Origin: Kosakonia sp. H02
GTDB lineage: Bacteria; Pseudomonadota; Gammaproteobacteria; Enterobacterales; Enterobacteriaceae
NCBI GenBank assembly: GCA_030704225.1
Contig: CP131915.1
Location: 4,030,001-4,094,000, forward strand
DNA: 64,000 nucleotides
Reading direction: 5' to 3'
Part shown: piece by piece, positions 8,851-18,360 of the stretch
How positions within the stretch are numbered: the first letter of the stretch is position 1
Layout: each line of letters begins with the position of its first letter
Notes under the pieces: generated by a model
What the model was told of the DNA's origin: nothing
Seen by the model: only the letters and a program-made list of their open reading frames with translations
The model's database searches: none
Program-made: the position numbers and the translations under genes

Positions 8851-10109
8851 GCTTTACAACCATTTCCGTCATTGGCCTTGGCTATATTGGTCTGCCTACC
8901 GCTGCGGCGTTTGCCTCCAGACAAAAGCAGGTGGTTGGCATTGATATCAACGCGCGCGCCGTGGAAACCATTAACCGGGGTGAAATCCACATTGTCGAGC
9001 CGGAACTGGATAACGTCGTTAAAGCGGCCGTGGAGGGCGGTTATCTGCGCGCCAGCACCACGCCTGTGGCGGCAGATGCTTACCTGATTGCTGTACCGAC
9101 GCCGTTCAAAGGCGATCATGAGCCTGACATGGCCTATGTTGAAGCGGCGGCAAAATCCATCGCGCCCGTGCTGAGCAAAGGGGCGCTGGTCATTCTTGAA
9201 TCCACTTCTCCGGTAGGCGCGACGGAAAAAATGGCCCAGTGGCTTGCCGACGCGCGCCCGGATCTCTCTTTCCCGCAGCAAGCGGGCGAAAACGCTGACG
9301 TCAATATCGCCTACTGCCCGGAGCGTGTCTTGCCGGGGCAGGTGATGGTCGAACTGATTAAAAACGATCGGGTGATTGGCGGTATGACGCCGGTTTGTTC
9401 CGCCCGTGCCAGCGAGCTGTACAAGATCTTTCTCGAAGGCGAATGTGTGGTGACCAACTCCCGCACGGCGGAAATGTGCAAACTCACCGAAAACAGCTTC
9501 CGCGACGTGAACATCGCTTTTGCCAATGAACTGTCGCTGATTTGTGCCGATCAGGGGATTAACGTGTGGGAATTGATTCGCCTGGCGAACCGCCATCCGC
9601 GCGTTAATATCCTGCAACCTGGTCCTGGCGTCGGCGGTCACTGCATCGCGGTCGATCCGTGGTTTATTGTGGCGCAAAACCCGCAGCAGGCGCGGCTGAT
9701 CCGTACCGCGCGGGAAGTGAACGATCACAAACCACATTGGGTGCTGAATCAGGTGAAAGCGACCGTTGCCGATTGCCTGACGGCGAGCGGCAAGCGCGCC
9801 AGCGAGGTTAAAATTGCCTGCTTCGGGCTGGCATTTAAACCGAATATCGACGATCTGCGTGAAAGCCCGGCGATGGAAATTGCCCATGACATCGCGCAGT
9901 GGCACAGCGGACAAACGCTGGTGGTCGAACCGAATATCAACGAACTGCCGGCGAAACTGGCCGGGCACAGCACGCTGGTCAATACCCTTGATGCGCTGGA
10001 TCAGGCCGATGTGCTGGTGATGCTGGTCGATCATAAACAATTCAAAGCGGTCGATGCTGCCAGCATCACGCAACCCTGGGTTGTGGATACCAAAGGCGTC
10101 TGGCGCTAA
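8847..10109 (+). CDS. wecC: UDP-N-acetyl-D-mannosamine dehydrogenase
   Basis: Oxidises UDP-ManNAc to UDP-ManNAcA with two NAD+, giving the second sugar of ECA. The 420-residue protein has the NAD-binding motif GLGYIG (residues 10-15), the helical linker domain and the catalytic Cys266 in GVGGHCIAVDPWF. The start is the ATG at 8847 that overlaps the wecB stop; the frame extends upstream to 8802 but without support. In E. coli rffG and rffH follow. Here wecD begins only 17 bp after the stop. Confidence 0.97.
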   Translation: MSFTTISVIGLGYIGLPTAAAFASRQKQVVGIDINARAVETINRGEIHIVEPELDNVVKAAVEGGYLRASTTPVAADAYLIAVPTPFKGDHEPDMAYVEAAAKSIAPVLSKGALVILESTSPVGATEKMAQWLADARPDLSFPQQAGENADVNIAYCPERVLPGQVMVELIKNDRVIGGMTPVCSARASELYKIFLEGECVVTNSRTAEMCKLTENSFRDVNIAFANELSLICADQGINVWELIRLANRHPRVNILQPGPGVGGHCIAVDPWFIVAQNPQQARLIRTAREVNDHKPHWVLNQVKATVADCLTASGKRASEVKIACFGLAFKPNIDDLRESPAMEIAHDIAQWHSGQTLVVEPNINELPAKLAGHSTLVNTLDALDQADVLVMLVDHKQFKAVDAASITQPWVVDTKGVWR

Positions 10110-10126
10110 TACGCGAAGGAAACGGC

Positions 10127-10804
10127 ATGGCTGTTCACGGCACGGTAGAAGAACTGGCATGGGAAAGCGCCTTTTTTGGCCTGCGCAGCGCCATTATTCG
10201 CCTCAACCCTGCGGCTCCCACGCTGAGTGGTGCGGATTTTGCACCCTGGGATCGGGTACAGGTAAAACTGGCAGCCGCACACACCCCGCAACTCGACGCC
10301 CTGCAACAGCTTGGTTTTCAACTGGTGGAAGGGGAAATCGATCTCGCTTTGCCCGTGCCTGAACAGGGCATCGATCCTGCCGCCAGTGTTGCCACCATTG
10401 AGGATATTCCCGCGCTTCGTCAGATGGCGGCGGAGATCTTTGTGCAGAGCCGTTTTCGTACGCCCTGGTATGCGCCCGACGCGAGCGGTCGCTTCTACGC
10501 GCAGTGGATAGAAAACGCCGTGAAAGGGGTTTTTGACCACCAGTGCTTACTTTTTCGCGCAGAAAACAGCGACATCAGCGGTTTTGTCTCGCTTCGCCAA
10601 CTTAATGAGCAAGAAGCACGTATCGGCCTGTTGGCCGGGCGCGGTGAGGGGAAAAAATTAATGCAGGCGGCGTGCCAGTGGGCGCGGCAGCGGCAGTTAA
10701 CGCTTGTGCGTGTGGCAACCCAGCTTGGGAACACCGCCGCACTTAAACGATACATTCAGAGCGGTGCGAATGTGGAAAGCACTGCCTTTTGGCTATACAG
10801 GTGA
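10127..10804 (+). CDS. wecD: dTDP-4-amino-4,6-dideoxy-D-galactose (dTDP-fucosamine) acetyltransferase
   Basis: GNAT-family enzyme that acetylates dTDP-Fuc4N to dTDP-Fuc4NAc, the donor of the third ECA sugar. The 225-residue protein aligns along its length with the E. coli 224-residue enzyme, with the conserved blocks FRAPWYAPDASGRFYAQWIENAV-like (here FRTPWYAPDASG), ARIGLLAGRG and a C-terminal NTAALKRYIQSGANVEST. An AAGGA ribosome site lies just before the ATG. Four bases separate it from wecE. Confidence 0.96.
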   Translation: MAVHGTVEELAWESAFFGLRSAIIRLNPAAPTLSGADFAPWDRVQVKLAAAHTPQLDALQQLGFQLVEGEIDLALPVPEQGIDPAASVATIEDIPALRQMAAEIFVQSRFRTPWYAPDASGRFYAQWIENAVKGVFDHQCLLFRAENSDISGFVSLRQLNEQEARIGLLAGRGEGKKLMQAACQWARQRQLTLVRVATQLGNTAALKRYIQSGANVESTAFWLYR

Positions 10805-10808
10805 CTCT

Positions 10809-11939
10809 ATGATCCCTTTCAACGCACCACCGGTGGTGGGAACGGAACTCGACTATATACAGTCGGCGATGGGCAGCGGAAAGTTGTGCGGTGATGGCGG
10901 TTTTACCCGACGCTGCCAGCAATGGATGGAGCAGCGTTTTCACAGCGCGAAAGTGTTGTTAACCCCATCCTGCACCGCCTCGCTGGAGATGGCCGCGCTG
11001 TTGCTGGATATCCAGCCCGGCGACGAAGTGATCATGCCGAGTTATACCTTCGTTTCCACCGCCAATGCCTTTGTGCTGCGCGGTGCGAAAATCGTCTTTG
11101 TCGATATCCGCCCGGATACGATGAACATGGATGAAACGCTGATTGAAGCGGCAATCACCGACAAAACCCGCGTTATTGTGCCGGTGCATTACGCGGGTGT
11201 TGCCTGCGAGATGGACACCATCATGGCGATCGCCAAAAAGCATAATCTGTTTGTGGTGGAAGATGCCGCGCAGGGCGTGATGTCCACCTACAAAGGGCGG
11301 GCGCTGGGCACTATCGGGCATATTGGCTGTTTCAGTTTCCACGAAACGAAAAACTACACCGCTGGCGGCGAAGGCGGCGCGACGCTGATTAACGATCGCG
11401 CACTGGTTGAACGCGCTGAGATCATTCGCGAAAAAGGCACTAATCGCAGTCAATTTTTCCGTGGACAGGTCGATAAATACACCTGGCGGGATATCGGTTC
11501 GAGTTATTTAATGGCGGACTTGCAGGCGGCTTACTTGTGGGCACAACTGGAATCGGCAGAGCGCATTAACCAGCAGCGTCTGGCGCTCTGGCAAACTTAT
11601 TACGATGCCCTGACGCCGCTTGCGCGCAGTGGTCGCATTGAGTTGCCATCCATTCCGGCGGATTGCAGCCATAACGCGCACATGTTTTACATCAAGCTGC
11701 GCGATGAAGCGGATCGCAGCAAACTGATCGCCTTCCTGAAAGAGGCGGAAATCCTTGCGGTGTTCCACTACATTCCGCTGCATGCTTCACCGGCAGGCGA
11801 AAAGTTCGGCGAGTTCCACGGCGAAGACCGCTACACCAGCAAAGAGAGTGAGCGTTTGCTTCGCCTGCCGCTGTTCTACAATCTGGCACCGGTTAATCAG
11901 CGTACGGTTATCAGCACTCTGCTGAGTTATTTCAACTGA
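10809..11939 (+). CDS. wecE: dTDP-4-amino-4,6-dideoxygalactose transaminase
   Basis: PLP-dependent DegT/DnrJ/EryC1-family sugar aminotransferase converting dTDP-4-keto-6-deoxyglucose to dTDP-Fuc4N with glutamate. The 376-residue protein carries the PLP lysine Lys181 in FSFHETKNYTAGGEGG and the EDAAQG motif that contacts the cofactor. The start is the ATG at 10809 next to the wecD stop; upstream in-frame extension would run inside wecD. Its substrate is normally made by RffH/RffG, which are not encoded in this cluster. Confidence 0.97.
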   Translation: MIPFNAPPVVGTELDYIQSAMGSGKLCGDGGFTRRCQQWMEQRFHSAKVLLTPSCTASLEMAALLLDIQPGDEVIMPSYTFVSTANAFVLRGAKIVFVDIRPDTMNMDETLIEAAITDKTRVIVPVHYAGVACEMDTIMAIAKKHNLFVVEDAAQGVMSTYKGRALGTIGHIGCFSFHETKNYTAGGEGGATLINDRALVERAEIIREKGTNRSQFFRGQVDKYTWRDIGSSYLMADLQAAYLWAQLESAERINQQRLALWQTYYDALTPLARSGRIELPSIPADCSHNAHMFYIKLRDEADRSKLIAFLKEAEILAVFHYIPLHASPAGEKFGEFHGEDRYTSKESERLLRLPLFYNLAPVNQRTVISTLLSYFN

Positions 11940-11940
11940 C

Positions 11941-13191
11941 ATGTCGCTGGCAAAAGCATCGGTATGGACTGCCGCAAGCACGCTGGTCAAAATTGGCGCG
12001 GGCTTGCTGGTGGTCAAACTCCTTGCGGTGGCTTTCGGGCCATCCGGTGTTGGGCAGGCAGGTAACTTTCGCCAGTTAATTACCGTGCTGGGCGTGCTGG
12101 CCGGCGCCGGGATCTTTAACGGCGTTACGAAGTTTGTCGCGCAACATCATGACGATCCCGCGCGCTTACGCGTGGTTGTTGGCACCTCTTCCGCCATGGT
12201 GTTGGGGTTCTCAACGCTGCTGGCGCTGGTGTTTCTCTTCGCCGCCGCGCCCATCAGCCAGGGGTTATTCGGCCATACGCAGTATCAGGGGCTGGTGCGG
12301 TTAGTCGCGCTGGTTCAAATGGGGATTGCGTGGGCGAACCTGCTGTTGGCAGTGATGAAAGGCTTTCGCGATGCGGCGAGTAACGCGCTGTCGCTGATTA
12401 TCGGCAGCGTGATTGGCGTGCTGGCGTGGTATCTCTGCTTTAAAGTCGGCGGTTATCAGGGCGCACTGCTGGGGATGGCGCTGGTGCCCGCGCTGGTGGT
12501 GATCCCGGCGATGTTGATGCTGATCCGGCGCGGCGCAGTACCGGTGAATTTTTTCAAACCGCAGTGGGATGGCGCACTGGCCGGGCAGCTCAGCAAATTC
12601 ACCGTGATGGCGTTGATTACTTCGGTGACGCTGCCGCTGGCGTATGTGATGATGCGAAACCAACTGGCGGCGCATTATAGCTGGGATGAAGTTGGTATCT
12701 GGCAAGGGGTAAGCACCATTTCCGATGCTTATCTGCAATTTATTACCGCCTCGTTTAGCGTTTATCTGCTGCCTACATTGTCACGGCTGGCGACAAAGCA
12801 GGCTATTTCGCGCGAAATTATCAAGTCACTGAGCTTTGTGTTACCGGCGGTGGCAGCCGTGAGTCTCGGTGTCTGGCTGTTGCGCGATGTGGCGATTTGG
12901 CTGCTGTTTTCCGATAAATTCGCCGCCATGCGCGATCTGTTCGCCTGGCAGCTGGTCGGGGATGTATTGAAAGTAGGTGCTTACGTATTTGGTTATCTGG
13001 TGATAGCCAAAGCGTCGCTGCGCTTTTATATTCTGGCGGAGATTAGCCAGTTCGCGCTGCTAACGCTGTTTTCGCGCGCCTTGATCCCGGTGCACGGCGC
13101 GGCAGGCGCGGCGCAGGCGTATATGGCCACTTACATTATTTATTTCGCCCTCTGTTGCGGCGTTTTTTTGATTTGGCGTAAAAAGGCATGA
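11941..13191 (+). CDS. wzxE: Lipid III flippase
   Basis: MOP-superfamily flippase moving undecaprenyl-linked ECA trisaccharide (lipid III) across the inner membrane. The 416-residue hydrophobic protein has about twelve predicted membrane segments; the N terminus MSLAKASVWTAASTLVKIGAG and the segment QAGNFRQLITVLGVLAGAGIF are typical for WzxE. It begins one base after the wecE stop and overlaps the wecF start by ATGA. Confidence 0.97.
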   Translation: MSLAKASVWTAASTLVKIGAGLLVVKLLAVAFGPSGVGQAGNFRQLITVLGVLAGAGIFNGVTKFVAQHHDDPARLRVVVGTSSAMVLGFSTLLALVFLFAAAPISQGLFGHTQYQGLVRLVALVQMGIAWANLLLAVMKGFRDAASNALSLIIGSVIGVLAWYLCFKVGGYQGALLGMALVPALVVIPAMLMLIRRGAVPVNFFKPQWDGALAGQLSKFTVMALITSVTLPLAYVMMRNQLAAHYSWDEVGIWQGVSTISDAYLQFITASFSVYLLPTLSRLATKQAISREIIKSLSFVLPAVAAVSLGVWLLRDVAIWLLFSDKFAAMRDLFAWQLVGDVLKVGAYVFGYLVIAKASLRFYILAEISQFALLTLFSRALIPVHGAAGAAQAYMATYIIYFALCCGVFLIWRKKA

Positions 13192-14267
13192 CTGCACTGA
13201 TTCACGTACTGGGATCGGATATCCCACACCATAACCAAACTGTGCTGCGCTTCTTTAACGACACACTTGCGGCCTCGGGAGAGCATGCCCGCGAGTTTAT
13301 GGTCGTCGGGCGCGATGACGAGCAGCGTGCGGCGTATCCCGCGCTGACGCTGCATTTTTACCCGGATAAAAAAACGCTGGCGAAAGCGCTTATCGCACAG
13401 GCGAAAGCCCAGCGTCAGCAGCGATTCTTCTTCCACGGCCAGTTTAATTTTGATCTCTGGCTGGCCTTGCTGCGGGGCGCCATCAAGCGCGATCAGTTTT
13501 ACTGGCACGCCTGGGGCGCCGATCTGTATGAAGTCTCCCGCAGCCTCAAATTCCGCCTCTTTTATCCGCTGCGCCGCCTGGCCCAGCGCCGCGTTGGTTG
13601 CATTTTTGCCACGCGCGGCGATCTGGCGTGGTTCGGCCAGCGCAATCCTTTGGTTCGCGGTGAACTGCTCTATTTCCCGACGCGGATGGATCCGGCGCTG
13701 AACACCCTGGCGCATGATGTGCAGCGGGACGGCAAACTGACGATTCTGGTGGGTAACTCCGGCGATCCAAGCAATGAACATATAGCCGCTTTGCAGGCTG
13801 TCCATCGCCAGTTTGGCGATACGGTGAATGTGATTGTGCCCATGGGTTACCCGGCCAATAACGGCAGCTATATCGATGCGGTGCGCAGTGCCGGGCTGGC
13901 GTTATTCAGCGCGGAAAACTTACGCATCCTGCACGAGAAAATGGCCTTTGATGACTATCTCGATCTGCTGGGGCAGTGCGATGTGGGCTATTTCATCTTT
14001 GCCCGCCAGCAGGGGATCGGCACGATGTGTTTGCTGATTCAGGCGGGGGTTCCGTGTGTGTTAAATCGCGAAAATCCGTTCTGGCGTGATATGGTGGCCG
14101 AAGGTATTCCGGTGCTGTTTACCGGCGATGAACTGAACGATGCGGTGATCCGCGAAGCCCGCCGCCAACTGGTGGCGGTGGATAAAAACGCCATCACCTT
14201 CTTTAGCCCAAATTACGAAACGCTCTGGCATAAAGCGCTGCGTACTGCTGCGGGGATCACCGGATGA
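13188..14267 (+). CDS. wecF: TDP-N-acetylfucosamine:lipid II N-acetylfucosaminyltransferase
   Basis: Adds Fuc4NAc to lipid II to complete the ECA repeat (GT56 family), working at the cytoplasmic face of the membrane. The 359-residue protein shows the family signatures HVLGSDIPHHN at the N terminus, FFHGQFN followed by WHAWGADLYE, and GNSGDPSNEHI. The ATG overlaps the wzxE stop and the stop overlaps the wzyE ATG, both as ATGA, indicating tight coupling. Confidence 0.97.
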   Translation: MTALIHVLGSDIPHHNQTVLRFFNDTLAASGEHAREFMVVGRDDEQRAAYPALTLHFYPDKKTLAKALIAQAKAQRQQRFFFHGQFNFDLWLALLRGAIKRDQFYWHAWGADLYEVSRSLKFRLFYPLRRLAQRRVGCIFATRGDLAWFGQRNPLVRGELLYFPTRMDPALNTLAHDVQRDGKLTILVGNSGDPSNEHIAALQAVHRQFGDTVNVIVPMGYPANNGSYIDAVRSAGLALFSAENLRILHEKMAFDDYLDLLGQCDVGYFIFARQQGIGTMCLLIQAGVPCVLNRENPFWRDMVAEGIPVLFTGDELNDAVIREARRQLVAVDKNAITFFSPNYETLWHKALRTAAGITG

Positions 14268-15616
14268 GCCCACTCGAATTTTGCGGATTGTTTATTCTCT
14301 GGCTGGTGGCGACGCTGTTTATCGCCACGCTGACCTGGTTTGAATTTCGCCGCGTGCGGTTTAACTTTAACGTCTTTTTCTCGCTGCTCTTTTTACTGAC
14401 CTTCTTCTTCGGCTTCCCGCTCACCAGTATCCTGGTGTTCCGCTTCAACGTGGGCGTTGCACCGCCCGGCGTGCTGATGCAGACGTTGCTGGCGGCGATG
14501 TGCTTCTACGGCATCTATTACGTGACCTACAAAACCAGGCTGCGAACCCCGTCGTCGCTTACGCCGCGTCGGCCGCTGTTCACCATCAACCGGGTCGAAG
14601 CGCATCTGACGTGGGTAATGCTGATGGCAATCGCGTTGGTAAGCGTCGGTATCTTCTTTATGAACAACGGTTTTCTGCTGTTTCGCTTACAGTCTTATAG
14701 CCAGATTTTCTCCAGTGAAGTCTCCGGCGTGGCGCTTAAGCGCTTCTTCTACTTCTTTATTCCGGCGATGCTGGTGGTTTATTTTCTGCGCCAGAACGCG
14801 CAGGCGTGGCTCTTCTTCCTGGTGAGCACCGTGGCGTTTGGTCTGCTGACCTATATGATCGTTGGCGGCACGCGCGCCAATATTATTATCGCCTTTGCGA
14901 TCTTCTTGTTCATCGGCATTATTCGCGGCTGGATTTCGCTGTGGATGCTGGCGGCGGCGGGCGTGCTCGGTATTGTCGGCATGTTCTGGCTGGCGCTGAA
15001 ACGCTACGGGTTGAATGTCAGCGGCGATGAAGCGTTCTATACCTTTTTGTACCTGACGCGCGACACCTTTTCGCCGTGGGAAAACCTCGCGCTGCTGCTG
15101 CAAAACTACGACAAGATTGAGTTCCAGGGCCTTGCGCCTATCGTACGGGATTTCTATGTTTTTATTCCGTCCTGGCTGTGGCCTTCGCGCCCTGGCATCG
15201 TGCTTAACACGGCAAACTACTTTACGTGGGAAGTGCTGAATAACCACTCCGGGCTGGCTATTTCACCGACGCTTATCGGCTCATTACTGGTAATGGGCGG
15301 CGTCTGGTTTATTCCGCTTGGCGCGGTGGTGGTTGGGCTTATCATCAAATGGTTCGACTGGTTGTATACGCTGGGCAACCGGGAGACGAATCGCTATAAA
15401 GCGGCAATTCTGCATAGCTTCTGCTTTGGCGCGATTTTCAACATGATTGTGCTGGCGCGTGAAGGGCTGGATTCGTTCGCTTCCCGGGTGGTGTTTTTCC
15501 TCGCCATCTTTGGCTTCTGCCTGCTGGTGGCGAAATTGCTGTACTGGCTGTTTGATAGTGCGGGTCTGATACAACGCCGCGAGGCGCGTGCAGTAAAACC
15601 TCTCTCCCAGGTGTGA
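14264..15616 (+). CDS. wzyE: ECA polymerase
   Basis: Inner-membrane polymerase joining ECA trisaccharide units in the periplasm under WzzE control. The 450-residue protein is almost wholly hydrophobic, with about eleven membrane segments and a periplasmic loop with RDTFSPWENLALLLQNYDKI. E. coli WzyE is also 450 residues. Starts in an ATGA overlap with wecF. Confidence 0.96.
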   Translation: MSPLEFCGLFILWLVATLFIATLTWFEFRRVRFNFNVFFSLLFLLTFFFGFPLTSILVFRFNVGVAPPGVLMQTLLAAMCFYGIYYVTYKTRLRTPSSLTPRRPLFTINRVEAHLTWVMLMAIALVSVGIFFMNNGFLLFRLQSYSQIFSSEVSGVALKRFFYFFIPAMLVVYFLRQNAQAWLFFLVSTVAFGLLTYMIVGGTRANIIIAFAIFLFIGIIRGWISLWMLAAAGVLGIVGMFWLALKRYGLNVSGDEAFYTFLYLTRDTFSPWENLALLLQNYDKIEFQGLAPIVRDFYVFIPSWLWPSRPGIVLNTANYFTWEVLNNHSGLAISPTLIGSLLVMGGVWFIPLGAVVVGLIIKWFDWLYTLGNRETNRYKAAILHSFCFGAIFNMIVLAREGLDSFASRVVFFLAIFGFCLLVAKLLYWLFDSAGLIQRREARAVKPLSQV

Positions 15617-15628
15617 AAAGGATGAAAC

Positions 15629-16369
15629 ATGACGGATAAGACGGCGGCGGCGCTGTACGACCTGCGCGGCCTGAAGTTGATCGGCTGGCGTGATATGCAA
15701 CACGCGCTGGATCACCTCTATGCGGGCGGCAGACTTAAGCAGGGTACGCTGGTGGCGATCAACGCCGAAAAGATGCTGACCATTGAGGATGACGCGCAGG
15801 TGCGTGCGCTTATCGAGGCGGCGGAATTTAAATATGCCGACGGCATTAGCGTGGTGCGCTCCGTGCGTAAAAAGTTCCCGCAGGCGCAGGTCTCGCGCGT
15901 TGCCGGGGCTGATTTATGGGAAGCGTTAATGGCGCGGGCAGGAGAGACGGGCACGCCGGTGTTCCTTGTCGGCGGCAAGCCCGAGGTGCTGGCGCAAACC
16001 GAGCAGAAACTGCGTACGCAGTGGCAGGTCAATATCGTTGGCCGCCAGGATGGTTACTTTAAACCGGAGCAGCAACAGGCGTTGTTTGAGGCAATCCGCG
16101 ACAGCGGCGCAAAAATCGTGACGGTAGCGATGGGGTCGCCGCGCCAGGAGATTTTTATGCGTGATTGCCGCGCCGTTTACCCGGATGCGCTCTATATGGG
16201 CGTGGGCGGCACTTACGATGTTTTTACCGGGCACGTAAAGCGCGCCCCGAAAGTCTGGCAGCATTTGGGGCTGGAGTGGCTATACCGCTTGCTGTCGCAG
16301 CCTTCCCGCCTGAAACGCCAGCTGCGCCTGCTGCGTTATTTGCGTTGGCACTACAGCGGAAAACTCTGA
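15629..16369 (+). CDS. wecG: UDP-N-acetyl-D-mannosaminuronic acid transferase
   Basis: GT26 (WecG/TagA/CpsF) glycosyltransferase that transfers ManNAcA onto GlcNAc-PP-undecaprenol, making lipid II of ECA. The 246 residues match the E. coli length. Family blocks seen: VAINAEKMLTIEDD, KYADGISVVRSVRKK, PVFLVGGKPEVL, TVAMGSPRQEIFM and MGVGGTYDVFTGHVKRAPK. The basic C terminus (LSQPSRLKRQLRLLRYLRWHY) fits membrane association. Last gene of the ECA operon; no strong intrinsic terminator was seen after it. Confidence 0.97.
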   Translation: MTDKTAAALYDLRGLKLIGWRDMQHALDHLYAGGRLKQGTLVAINAEKMLTIEDDAQVRALIEAAEFKYADGISVVRSVRKKFPQAQVSRVAGADLWEALMARAGETGTPVFLVGGKPEVLAQTEQKLRTQWQVNIVGRQDGYFKPEQQQALFEAIRDSGAKIVTVAMGSPRQEIFMRDCRAVYPDALYMGVGGTYDVFTGHVKRAPKVWQHLGLEWLYRLLSQPSRLKRQLRLLRYLRWHYSGKL

Positions 16370-16607
16370 ACATCCCCGGCGGCGTAATGCGCTGCCTTTT
16401 CCCTTCTTATTGTTGCTTTATTGTGCATCATGCCGTTTTTTTTGATACATCGTTTGCCATTTTCCTCAATTTAAGAAACCATTCGCTCACTCATTGCAAC
16501 GCCGTAGTGTTTTTTGCGCCACCCCTTTTCGGGTCGGTGCAGCATGGCCTGTTATGAGCCGAGGAAAACTCATAACAATAACCCGCAGAGCGGGGAGAAA
16601 GAAGCAA

Positions 16608-16621
16608 ACACAACAGAGGAT
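16608..16621 (+). promoter_or_regulatory. Possible GcvB small-RNA target and ribosome site upstream of yifK
   Basis: The 5' leader of yifK (16370-16623) ends in the C/A-rich CAAACACAACAG directly before the AGAGGA ribosome site. GcvB is known to repress Salmonella yifK through C/A-rich targets such as CACAACA, so this is a candidate site. The rest of the leader holds only a short CCCGC/GCGGG hairpin near 16582-16596. Confidence 0.35.
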
Positions 16622-16623
16622 TT

Positions 16624-18009
16624 ATGGCCGAAAAACAACCAGAACTTCAGCGTGGACTGGAGTCTCGTCATATCGAATTAATCGCCCTGGGCGGCACTAT
16701 CGGCGTTGGTCTGTTTATGGGCGCTGCCAGCACGTTGAAATGGGCGGGCCCGTCAGTACTGCTGGCCTATATCATTGCCGGTCTTTTCGTCTTCTTTATT
16801 ATGCGTTCGATGGGCGAAATGCTGTTTCTTGAGCCGGTAGCCGGTTCGTTCGCTGTCTACGCACACCGTTATATGAGCCCGTTCTTTGGCTATCTCACCG
16901 CCTGGTCCTACTGGTTTATGTGGATGGCGGTGGGGATTTCGGAAATTACCGCCATTGGCGTTTACGTCCAGTTCTGGTTCCCGGATCTTGCTCAGTGGAT
17001 ACCCGCGCTTATTGCGGTGGGGCTGGTGGCGCTGGCGAACCTGGCGGCCGTGCGGCTGTACGGTGAGATTGAGTTCTGGTTCGCGATGATCAAAGTCACC
17101 ACCATTATCGTGATGATTGTGGTGGGTCTGGGCGTTATCTTCTTTGGTTTCGGCAACGGCGGGCATTCCATTGGTTTCAGCAATCTGACTGAACACGGCG
17201 GCTTCTTTGCCGGTGGCTGGAAAGGTTTTTTGACTGCGCTCTGTATTGTTGTCGCCTCTTACCAGGGCGTTGAGCTGATCGGTATTACCGCCGGTGAAGC
17301 GAAAAACCCGCAGGTCACTTTGCGCAGCGCAGTAAGCAAAGTGCTGTGGCGCATCCTGATTTTCTATGTGGGCGCGATTTTCGTTATCGTGACTATCTTC
17401 CCGTGGAACCAAATCGGTACCCATGGCAGCCCGTTTGTGCTGACCTTCGCGAAGATCGGCATTGCCGCTGCGGCAGGGATCATCAACTTTGTGGTACTGA
17501 CGGCGGCGCTTTCCGGTTGTAACAGCGGGATGTATAGCTGCGGGCGTATGCTTTATGCGCTGGCGAAGAACCGCCAGTTGCCGGCTGCGGTGGCAAAAGT
17601 GTCCAAAAGCGGCGTTCCGGCGATGGGCGTGACGATTTCCATCATTATTCTGCTGGTCGGCTCGTGCCTGAACTACATCATTCCTAACCCGCAACAGGTG
17701 TTTGTTTATGTTTATAGCGCCAGCGTATTGCCGGGCATGGTGCCGTGGTTCGTGATCCTGATTAGCCAACTGCGTTTTCGTAAAGTGCATAAAGCCGCAA
17801 TTGCCAGCCATCCGTTCCGCTCAATACTGTTCCCGTGGGCGAACTGGCTCACCATGGCGTTCCTGGTGTGCGTGTTGATCGGCATGGGTTTCAATGAAGA
17901 TACCCGTATGTCACTGTTTGTTGGTGTTATCTTCCTTGCTGCGGTGACCCTTGCGTATAAGGTGTTTGGCCTCAATCGGCATGCGGTAACACAGCGGGTG
18001 GGTGAATAA
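16624..18009 (+). CDS. yifK: APC-family amino-acid permease YifK (threonine/serine transporter ThrP)
   Basis: Inner-membrane amino-acid:proton symporter; E. coli YifK has been assigned as a threonine/serine carrier. The 461-residue protein has twelve predicted membrane segments and the APC hallmarks: LESRHIELIALGGTIGVGLF at the N terminus (residues 9-28), the TM3 region GEMLFLEPVAGSFAVYA, and the conserved SYQGVELIGITAGEAKNP in the middle. It sits between wecG and the tRNA operon exactly as in E. coli. Start at ATG 16624 with AGAGGA ahead. Confidence 0.95.
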   Translation: MAEKQPELQRGLESRHIELIALGGTIGVGLFMGAASTLKWAGPSVLLAYIIAGLFVFFIMRSMGEMLFLEPVAGSFAVYAHRYMSPFFGYLTAWSYWFMWMAVGISEITAIGVYVQFWFPDLAQWIPALIAVGLVALANLAAVRLYGEIEFWFAMIKVTTIIVMIVVGLGVIFFGFGNGGHSIGFSNLTEHGGFFAGGWKGFLTALCIVVASYQGVELIGITAGEAKNPQVTLRSAVSKVLWRILIFYVGAIFVIVTIFPWNQIGTHGSPFVLTFAKIGIAAAAGIINFVVLTAALSGCNSGMYSCGRMLYALAKNRQLPAAVAKVSKSGVPAMGVTISIIILLVGSCLNYIIPNPQQVFVYVYSASVLPGMVPWFVILISQLRFRKVHKAAIASHPFRSILFPWANWLTMAFLVCVLIGMGFNEDTRMSLFVGVIFLAAVTLAYKVFGLNRHAVTQRVGE

Positions 18010-18061
18010 GAGGCAAAGTGCGCAAAGCATAACCAAACGCGCATTTTCTTCAAAAAAGCAC

Positions 18062-18090
18062 TAGACAGCCGCGCCCGAAGTCCGTACTAT
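18062..18090 (+). promoter_or_regulatory. Promoter of the argX-hisR-leuT-proM tRNA operon
   Basis: A -35-like TAGACA (18062-18067) and -10-like TACTAT (18085-18090) are 17 bp apart, followed by a C-rich discriminator (CCACCCCCGC) as expected for stringently controlled stable-RNA promoters. The first tRNA begins 22 bp after the -10. Confidence 0.65.
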
Positions 18091-18111
18091 CCACCCCCGC
18101 AACGGCGCTAC

Positions 18112-18188
<77 letters not shown>

Positions 18189-18255
18189 TTTTAACCCGGC
18201 GCTTGAGCTGCGGTGGTTCGTGAATTTACGATACCGCGTGAACAGATTTACAGTG

Positions 18256-18331
18256 GTGGCTATAGCTCAGTTGGTAGAGCCCTGGATTGTGATTCCAGTT
18301 GTCGTGGGTTCGAGTCCCATTAGCCACCCCA
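18256..18331 (+). tRNA. hisR: tRNA-His (GTG anticodon)
   Basis: A 76-nt cloverleaf with encoded CCA; acceptor GTGGCTA pairs with TAGCCAC and the anticodon loop is TTGTGAT. The preceding G at 18255 supplies the extra G(-1) of mature tRNA-His opposite C73. Confidence 0.97.
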
Positions 18332-18360
18332 TTATTTTGCAGTAAAAGTTTCGTGGAAAT

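Noticed and set aside
8769..10160. 463-codon open frame on the minus strand opposite wecC
   Set aside because: It mirrors the codon structure of wecC, has no start signal or family match (His/Arg-rich shadow sequence), and wecC is a certain gene.
16753..17811. 352-codon minus-strand frame opposite yifK
   Set aside because: His/Asn/Arg-rich composition typical of antisense frames of membrane proteins; no independent evidence.
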